DNA from: an uncultured Acetatifactor sp.
Lineage (GTDB): Bacteria; Bacillota; Clostridia; Lachnospirales; Lachnospiraceae
NCBI GenBank assembly: GCA_948496895.1
Contig: CAOOJO010000184.1
Span: forward strand, 1-5,979
Direction of reading: 5' to 3'
Length of the DNA stretch: 5,979 bases
This document shows, piece after piece, positions 1 through 4,325 of this stretch. Both the position numbers and the translations under genes were made by a program. Below the pieces are notes generated by a model. It was not told the DNA's origin. It made no database searches and saw nothing but the letters and a program-made list of their open reading frames with translations. Numbering within the stretch: position 1 is the stretch's first letter; every line of letters starts with the position of its first letter.

Positions 1-40
1 TCCTCCAAAACAGCCATTGTCAAACTGATGCAAATCAATC
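1..40. other. Downstream flank of vanR, no complete gene
   Basis: This short stretch lies 3' of the vanR stop codon on the minus strand. It shows no hairpin followed by a T-run, so no intrinsic terminator for the vanS-vanR transcript is visible before the window edge. Read on the minus strand, its last six bases are GGAGGA (plus positions 6 to 1). This would make a good ribosome binding site for a further minus-strand gene starting just outside the window. That gene cannot be confirmed from here. Confidence 0.35.
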
Positions 41-733
41 TCAAACTTTAAACCGATACCCCACCCCCCAGATAGTCTCGATATACTGGGGCTTCGCCGT
101 ATCCTTCTCAATCTTCTCCCGAATCTTCTTGATATGCACCGTCACCGTGGCGATGTCGCCGATGGAATCCATGTCCCAGATTTCCCGGAACAGCTCCTCC
201 TTGGTATACACATGGTTGGGATTCTCCGCCAGGAAGGTCAGAAGGTCGAACTCCTTGGTGGTGAATGTCCTCTCCTCACCGTTCACATAGACACGGCGAG
301 CCGTCTTGTCGATGCGGATGCCCCGGATCTCCACGATGTCGTTCTGGGGCTTCTGATTCGTTCCCACCAGCCGTTCGTACCGTGCCATATGGGCCTTGAC
401 CCTGGCCACCAGCTCGCTTGGGCTGAAGGGCTTGGTCATGTAATCGTCCGCCCCCAGGCCTAAGCCCCTGATTTTGTCGATGTCGTCCTTCTTGGCGGAG
501 ACCATCAGGATAGGGATGTTCTTCTCCTCTCTGATCCTGCGGCACACCTCAAAGCCGTCCATGCCCGGCAGCATCAGGTCCAGGATTACCAGGTTGTAGT
601 CCCCCTTCAGGGCCATGTCCAGTCCCTCGTCCCCGCTGTTGCAGATGTCCACCTGGAAATCGCTCAGCTCCAGGTAATCCTTCTCCAAATCCGCAATGGC
701 GACCTCGTCCTCTACGATCAAAATTTTGCTCAT
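41..733 (-). CDS. vanR: VanR-type OmpR/PhoB-family response regulator
   Basis: A 230-residue cytoplasmic DNA-binding response regulator, of the usual length for the OmpR/PhoB family. The N-terminal receiver domain (about residues 1-118) has the acidic pair E8/D9, phosphoacceptor D52 in ILDLMLPGMDG, the switch residue S79 and conserved K101 in TKPF. The C-terminal winged helix (about 134-229) has the typical TTKEFDLLTFLAENP start and ends in WGVGYRFKV. I chose the ATG at 733 because an AAGGAGG site sits 6 nt upstream; the in-frame TTG at 739 would directly abut that site. It lies 44 bp downstream of the kinase gene on the same strand, so the two are probably cotranscribed. By analogy with characterised van systems, phosphorylated VanR should activate the divergent vanG-vanXY-vanT operon and perhaps its own promoter. 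The family call is secure. The name VanR rests on the neighbouring resistance genes, because receiver/winged-helix proteins are hard to subtype by eye. Confidence 0.9.
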   Translation of the reverse strand: MSKILIVEDEVAIADLEKDYLELSDFQVDICNSGDEGLDMALKGDYNLVILDLMLPGMDGFEVCRRIREEKNIPILMVSAKKDDIDKIRGLGLGADDYMTKPFSPSELVARVKAHMARYERLVGTNQKPQNDIVEIRGIRIDKTARRVYVNGEERTFTTKEFDLLTFLAENPNHVYTKEELFREIWDMDSIGDIATVTVHIKKIREKIEKDTAKPQYIETIWGVGYRFKV

Positions 734-739
734 GTCCAA

Positions 740-746
740 CCTCCTT
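740..746 (-). promoter_or_regulatory. Shine-Dalgarno site of vanR
   Basis: AAGGAGG on the minus strand, 6 nt before the ATG at 733. It lies in the 44-bp gap after the kinase stop codon and decides between the ATG at 733 and the in-frame TTG at 739, which would leave no spacing. Confidence 0.8.
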
Positions 747-777
747 TTTAAAATCGCTGCGCCGAATCATCCGCCCT

Positions 778-2259
778 CTATTTGTCGTCCTGCAGCTCGA
801 TATATTTCCGCAGCACGAAATGCATGCAGGTGCCCTCGCCCTCCCTGCCGGTGGCCCAGATGTAGCCGCCGTGATCCTCGATGATCTTCCGCACGATGGA
901 GAGGCCGATGCCGCTGCCCCCCTGGGCGGAATTCCGGGAGGCATCCGTGCGGTAGAACCGCTCGAATATCTTCGGCAGATCCTTCTGGGCGATGCCCTTG
1001 CCATTGTCCTCGATCTCGACGCGGATGGACTCCGTCTCGTCCAGGATCCGGATGTCGATTTCCCCGTGGGGCTTATCCATATATTTTACGCTGTTGCTGA
1101 TGATATTATTGATGACCTTCTTCATCTGCTCCGGGTCGGCGATGATGATGGTGTCCGGCTGCACCAGGTTGGAGTAGTTCAGCTCGATGTTCTTCTGCTC
1201 CAGATCCAGCCCCACCTCCTCCACGCAGTCCCCGAAGTAGTCCGCTACGTTGATACGGTGAAAATTATACGGAATCCTGTTGTTGTCGATGCCGGAGTAA
1301 TAGGTGAGCTCGTTGATCAGCCGCTCCATGTCATTGGCCTTGTTGTAGATGGTCTTGATGTATTTGTCCATCTTCTCCGGCGTCACCGCCACGCCGTCCA
1401 TGATGCCCTCCACGTACCCCTTGATGGCCGTGATGGGGGTCTTCAGGTCATGGGAGATGTTGCTGACCAGCTCCCTGTTCTGCTTCTCGCTGGCCCGGTT
1501 CTCCTCCGTGGTCTCCTTCAGCCGCAGGCGCATGTCCTCGTAATTGCGGTACAGATCCCCGATCTCCCCCTTGGCATCCGTCTGCAGCACATAATCGAAG
1601 TTCCCCTCCTTGATCTTGCGCATGGCCACGTTCAGCTCGTTGATGGGATTGAACACCCCCCTGCGGATCCACCTGGTGAGCACTACGCTGGTAAAAATCA
1701 GAATCAGAAAAATCGCGATGAACATATCCACCAGCAGCTTTTTGGAGATCAGGGAGTTCACCTTGGTGACCACGAAGGCGCTCCCCTGACTGCCGTCCGG
1801 GAACCGGAAGTCCAGCTGCTTTACGAACTTATCCATCTCATCGTAGTAGATGCCGGAGCCGTCCGCCGCATCCCGCTCTCCGTAGCCAGGGAGGCTGTCA
1901 AAAATCGCCTCCGCCGCCTCCTGGTTCCCGGCATAGTAGAGGGCATCTCCCTTCCTCACGATGATATAGGTCGTCCTGTGGGGAATCCGGGCGCTGACCA
2001 TGTCCAGATATTCCACATCCGAAAGCCTGGCGGAATCCCGCTCAATCTGCTCCCGCAGCTCGAAGAACACGTCGTCCGTGGCATCCGCCACCTGGCGCAT
2101 GTTCTCCGTCATGGTGGTGTAGTCCAGCCGCACGATGGGGAAGCCTTTCTGGGCGTTCATCAGGTACAGCCCGATCGCGCAGAACGCCACCGCCGTCAGA
2201 AGCAACGGCAGTACTATGATGATGACGAATGTAACCCGCAGCCGCGTCCTGAATTTCAT
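778..2259 (-). CDS. vanS: VanS-type membrane sensor histidine kinase
   Basis: A 493-residue membrane histidine kinase. In order: a short basic N-terminus, membrane segment 1 (about 10-35), an extracytoplasmic sensor region (about 36-175), membrane segment 2 (about 176-196), a HAMP-like linker (about 197-249), a HisKA dimerisation domain, and a HATPase_c domain. The phosphoacceptor is H270 in SHDLKTP, whose DLKT tail fits the D/E-x-x-T/N motif of kinases that also dephosphorylate their partner. The N box is near 380-394 (KKVINNIISNSVKYM), the G1 box EDNGKGI is 417-423, the F box LPKIFERFY is 428-436, and the G2 box GGSGIGL is 447-453. All catalytic boxes are intact. The ATG at 2259 has GAGGAG 7 nt upstream. 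It is the first gene of a leftward vanS-vanR unit. Assignment as VanS is by context; its length and sensor domain exceed enterococcal VanSG (around 370 residues, from memory), so it may sense something other than, or in addition to, glycopeptide. Confidence 0.85.
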   Translation of the reverse strand: MKFRTRLRVTFVIIIVLPLLLTAVAFCAIGLYLMNAQKGFPIVRLDYTTMTENMRQVADATDDVFFELREQIERDSARLSDVEYLDMVSARIPHRTTYIIVRKGDALYYAGNQEAAEAIFDSLPGYGERDAADGSGIYYDEMDKFVKQLDFRFPDGSQGSAFVVTKVNSLISKKLLVDMFIAIFLILIFTSVVLTRWIRRGVFNPINELNVAMRKIKEGNFDYVLQTDAKGEIGDLYRNYEDMRLRLKETTEENRASEKQNRELVSNISHDLKTPITAIKGYVEGIMDGVAVTPEKMDKYIKTIYNKANDMERLINELTYYSGIDNNRIPYNFHRINVADYFGDCVEEVGLDLEQKNIELNYSNLVQPDTIIIADPEQMKKVINNIISNSVKYMDKPHGEIDIRILDETESIRVEIEDNGKGIAQKDLPKIFERFYRTDASRNSAQGGSGIGLSIVRKIIEDHGGYIWATGREGEGTCMHFVLRKYIELQDDK

Positions 2260-2300
2260 GGCCTATCTCCTCAAATGGTACAAACAATTGCCAAAATCTG

Positions 2301-2334
2301 GAAGAATGCCCTCTCTCCGGGCATAAGGTTCTTC
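2301..2334 (-). other. Imperfect hairpin in the presumed vanS mRNA leader
   Basis: ATGCCC (2306-2311) and GGGCAT (2319-2324) form a perfect 6-bp inverted repeat around a 7-nt loop. Outer arms GAAGA (2301-2305) and TCTTC (2330-2334) extend the stem past a 5-nt bulge. In the minus-strand transcript the loop is the purine-rich GGAGAGA. If the promoter at 2347-2374 is right, the structure sits near the 5' end of the vanS mRNA, about 40 nt before the start codon. No T-run follows on the minus strand, so it is not a simple intrinsic terminator. Stabilisation of the 5' end or leader control is possible but unproven. Confidence 0.35.
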
Positions 2335-2346
2335 TCACACTACTAT

Positions 2347-2374
2347 ATCATAATTTCTGCAGGGAATGTATAAA
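2347..2374 (-). promoter_or_regulatory. Candidate sigma70-type promoter for vanS-vanR
   Basis: On the minus strand a -35-like TTTATA (2374-2369, 4 of 6 consensus) lies 16 bp from a -10-like TATGAT (2352-2347, 5 of 6). Transcription would begin near 2340 and give a leader of about 80 nt before vanS. The region is AT-rich, so chance matches are likely and other spacings could be argued. Confidence 0.4.
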
Positions 2375-2418
2375 ATAAGAAAAATAATATCATTAAAAAA
2401 ATCTTAATCTTCCCGCTA

Positions 2419-2458
2419 TTTACTTTTCCTTTCATTAGTTGTAGGATATTTCTTATAT
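2419..2458 (+). promoter_or_regulatory. Possible VanR-activated promoter of vanG-vanXY-vanT
   Basis: A weak -10-like TTATAT (2453-2458) has no good -35 hexamer at the right distance. Where a -35 would be, two related heptamers TTTACTT (2419-2425) and TTTCATT (2430-2436) lie 11 bp apart. This is the spacing typical of OmpR/PhoB-family half-sites, and ends next to the expected -35. A poor -35 with an adjacent direct repeat suits an activator-dependent promoter. Only 5 of 7 bases match between the repeats and the DNA is AT-rich, so this is tentative. Confidence 0.25.
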
Positions 2459-2496
2459 GGGTCAAAGCATATGAATCGAAGCAAAGGAAGGTCTTT

Positions 2497-3558
2497 ATGA
2501 TGAAAAAGATAAATGTAGGCATTTTCTTCGGGGGCTGTTCCCCGGAATACAGCGTGTCCCTGTCCTCCGCCTCCGGCGTCATCCTGAACCTGGACGGCGA
2601 AAAGTACAATCCCGTGCTGATCGGCATCTCCCAGAAGGGGGAATGGTTCCACTACGCGGGTCCGGTGGACAGGCTGTTAAACGACACCTGGCAGACGTCT
2701 ACGTACTGCACTCCCGCGGTCCTCTCCCCCAACCGGGGCGACAACTGCCTGATACTGCTGGGGGCAGAGGGCATCTCCCGCATCCCCCTGGACATCGCGT
2801 TCCCGGTGCTCCACGGCGGCAACGGGGAGGACGGCACCCTGCAGGGGCTTCTGGAGCTGTCCGGCATCCCTATCGCGGGCTGCGGCACCCTGGCCTCCGC
2901 CCTGGGGATGGACAAGGACAGGGCCCACAGGCTGGTGCGCCTGGAGGGCGTGCGCGTGCCCATGCACCTGGTGCTGGAGCCGGATACGCCCGCGGAGGCA
3001 ATGGAGCGCTTCGCGGAGAAAATCGGCTACCCCGTCTACGTGAAGCCCGTGAAGGCCGGATCCTCCTACGGCGTCACCAAGGTGAACGGCCGGGAGCAGC
3101 TCGCCCCTGCGGTGGAGCTGGCCTTCCGGTATGACAGCCAGGTGCTTTTAGAGGAGAACATCCCGGGCTTCGAGGTAGGCTGCGCCGTGCTGGGCAATAA
3201 GGAGCTGATCACCGGTGAGGTGGACGAAATCGAGCTCTCCGGCGGGTTCTTTGATTTTACCGAAAAATATACCCTGAAGACCTCCGCCATCCATGTCCCC
3301 GCCAGGATCGACCCCGCCAAGGCCGCGGAGATCAAGGACACCGCCAAGCGCATCTACAGGGCCCTGGGCTGCGCCGGCTTCGCCCGGGTGGACATGTTCC
3401 TGACTCCGGAAGGCGAAGTTGTCTTCAACGAGGTCAACACCATCCCCGGCTTCACGGAGCACAGCCGGTATCCCGGCATGATGAAGGCCGCGGGGATTCC
3501 CTTCCGTGAGGTGATCTCCCGGGTCCTGGAGCTGGGCCTTGAGGCAGCCCAGGCGTAA
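2497..3558 (+). CDS. vanG: D-alanine--D-serine ligase, VanG type
   Basis: A 353-residue ATP-dependent ligase of the D-Ala-D-X family (ATP-grasp fold), close to the usual 340-350 residues. It makes the altered dipeptide that is added to UDP-MurNAc-tripeptide in the cytoplasm. Visible motifs are EYSVSL (17-22) in the first substrate-binding domain, LHGGNGEDGTLQG (105-117), the ATP-grasp loop KPVKAGSSYGV (183-193), the omega-loop segment FFDFTEKYTL (251-260), and the metal-site motif NEVNTIPGFT (311-320). The EYSVSL and EKYTL forms resemble VanC/VanE/VanG D-Ser ligases. VanA/VanB-type D-lactate ligases lack the EKY and carry a different omega loop. Residues 105-150 also resemble VanG/VanC more than housekeeping Ddl, as I recall those sequences. 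Two adjacent ATGs (2497 and 2500) follow an AAAGGAAGG site; either could start translation. It is first in the rightward operon, 13 bp before vanXY. The partners VanXY and VanT strongly support D-Ser over D-Ala or D-Lac as second substrate. Confidence 0.93.
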   Translation: MMKKINVGIFFGGCSPEYSVSLSSASGVILNLDGEKYNPVLIGISQKGEWFHYAGPVDRLLNDTWQTSTYCTPAVLSPNRGDNCLILLGAEGISRIPLDIAFPVLHGGNGEDGTLQGLLELSGIPIAGCGTLASALGMDKDRAHRLVRLEGVRVPMHLVLEPDTPAEAMERFAEKIGYPVYVKPVKAGSSYGVTKVNGREQLAPAVELAFRYDSQVLLEENIPGFEVGCAVLGNKELITGEVDEIELSGGFFDFTEKYTLKTSAIHVPARIDPAKAAEIKDTAKRIYRALGCAGFARVDMFLTPEGEVVFNEVNTIPGFTEHSRYPGMMKAAGIPFREVISRVLELGLEAAQA

Positions 3559-3571
3559 AAGCGAGAAGACT

Positions 3572-4321
3572 ATGAAGATACTCACCTTATCACATGACGA
3601 AATCCACAGGGGCAGCCTGATTCTGGTGAATCAGTCCCATGCCCTGGACGAAGGCGCCGCGGAGGACCTGATTCCGGTGACCCGGTCCGAACCTTCCGTG
3701 CTGCTCCAGCGCCCCGCCGCCCAGGCATTGGCGGGGCTGATGGACGCCATAGAGGGCTGGCAGCACATCGCTTTCGTCAGCGCCTGGCGCTCCCGCCGGG
3801 AACAGCAGGAAATCTGGGACGACAGCCTGCGGGAAAACGGGCCGGAATTCACCCGCACCTATGTGGCCCTGCCGGGGCACAGCGAGCACCAGACCGGCCT
3901 GGCCATAGATTTGGGGGCTAAACAGGAGCAGATTGATTTCATCCGCCCGGAGTTCCCCTGTACCGGCCCCTGCCGGGACTTCCGGGAGCGCGCGGCGGAA
4001 TTCGGCTTCATCCTGCGCTATCCCCAGGGGAAGGAGGATGTCACCGGCATCGGCCATGAGCCCTGGCATTTCCGCTATGTGGGCACGCCCCATGCCATCA
4101 TCATACAGAAGCAGGATATGACCCTGGAGGAGTACACGGATTACCTGAAACGCTTTCCCCGGGGGAAGTGCCTGCGCTGCGTCACCGAGGACGGGCGGGA
4201 GGCCTGCCTGTCCTATATCGAGGCATGCGCGGACCGGATGCGCCTGAAGCTGGCGGAGGACGGGCCGTATACCCTCTCCGGCAACAATGTGGACGGCTTT
4301 ATTTTGACAGAATGGAGGTAG
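3572..4321 (+). CDS. vanXY: Bifunctional D,D-dipeptidase/D,D-carboxypeptidase VanXY
   Basis: A 249-residue zinc peptidase of the VanX/VanY (M15) family, probably cytoplasmic because no signal peptide or membrane segment is visible. It hydrolyses D-Ala-D-Ala and removes D-Ala from UDP-MurNAc-pentapeptide, clearing vancomycin-sensitive precursors. The zinc ligands are visible as H106 and D113 in SEHQTGLAID and H166 in EPWHFRYVG, with catalytic E163. R73 in SAWRSRREQQ matches the conserved family arginine. The core ends near the TLEEYTDYL segment (184-192). A further 55 or so residues with three Cys (C200, C203, C212) follow; this tail is absent from the shorter VanXYC (about 190 residues) but fits the longer VanXYG type. 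The ATG at 3572 has only a weak GAGAAG-like site 3 nt upstream, so translation may be coupled to vanG. An in-frame TTG at 3539, inside vanG, has GGAG 7 nt upstream and would add 11 residues, but the ATG gives the family-like start MKILTLSHDEI. Confidence 0.92.
   Translation: MKILTLSHDEIHRGSLILVNQSHALDEGAAEDLIPVTRSEPSVLLQRPAAQALAGLMDAIEGWQHIAFVSAWRSRREQQEIWDDSLRENGPEFTRTYVALPGHSEHQTGLAIDLGAKQEQIDFIRPEFPCTGPCRDFRERAAEFGFILRYPQGKEDVTGIGHEPWHFRYVGTPHAIIIQKQDMTLEEYTDYLKRFPRGKCLRCVTEDGREACLSYIEACADRMRLKLAEDGPYTLSGNNVDGFILTEWR
4314..4318 (+). promoter_or_regulatory. Shine-Dalgarno site of vanT inside the vanXY 3' end
   Basis: GGAGG lies 7 nt before the vanT ATG at 4326. It forms part of the last two sense codons of vanXY (Trp-Arg), so the two genes are likely translated from one message with coupling. 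Confidence 0.8.
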
Positions 4322-4325
4322 ACAG

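Larger units (their letters stand above)
2260..2496. promoter_or_regulatory. Divergent AT-rich regulatory region between vanS and vanG
   Basis: This 237-bp gap separates the leftward regulators from the rightward resistance operon. It is strikingly AT-rich between about 2340 and 2460 compared with the GC-rich genes on either side. It should hold both promoters and the VanR-responsive control sites. Visible elements, listed separately, are a sigma70-like promoter towards vanS, a hairpin in the presumed vanS leader, and a possible direct repeat and weak -10 towards vanG. A tandem AATCTT repeat (2400-2411) and a short ATTAA/TTAAT dyad (2392-2396 and 2404-2408) are also present. I see no open frame likely to be a gene. 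Confidence 0.7.

Noticed and set aside
18..23. Perfect TTGACA on the minus strand just after vanR
   Set aside because: A matching -10 would fall at or beyond the window edge and overlap the possible GGAGGA ribosome binding site, so the two readings conflict. A single hexamer is not enough to call a promoter.
2301..2334. Inverted repeat considered as an intrinsic terminator
   Set aside because: No T-run follows the stem on the minus strand. On the plus strand it lies upstream of the probable vanG promoter, with no plus-strand gene before it to terminate.
820..2373. Long plus-strand open frame antisense to vanS (about 517 codons)
   Set aside because: It is rich in His, Pro, Arg and Val-Asp-Gly repeats with no recognisable domain and runs against a kinase with every catalytic box intact. 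GC-biased third positions keep the antisense frame open.
2643..3134. Second plus-strand frame overlapping vanG (about 163 codons)
   Set aside because: It has low-complexity Gly/Ala/Arg/Pro content, no motif, and lies wholly inside the ligase gene in another frame.
2497..3558. Housekeeping D-Ala-D-Ala ligase (Ddl) as an alternative identity for the ligase
   Set aside because: The EYSVSL and FTEKYTL forms and the direct linkage to VanXY and VanT fit a D-Ser ligase much better. Confirmation would need a phylogeny.
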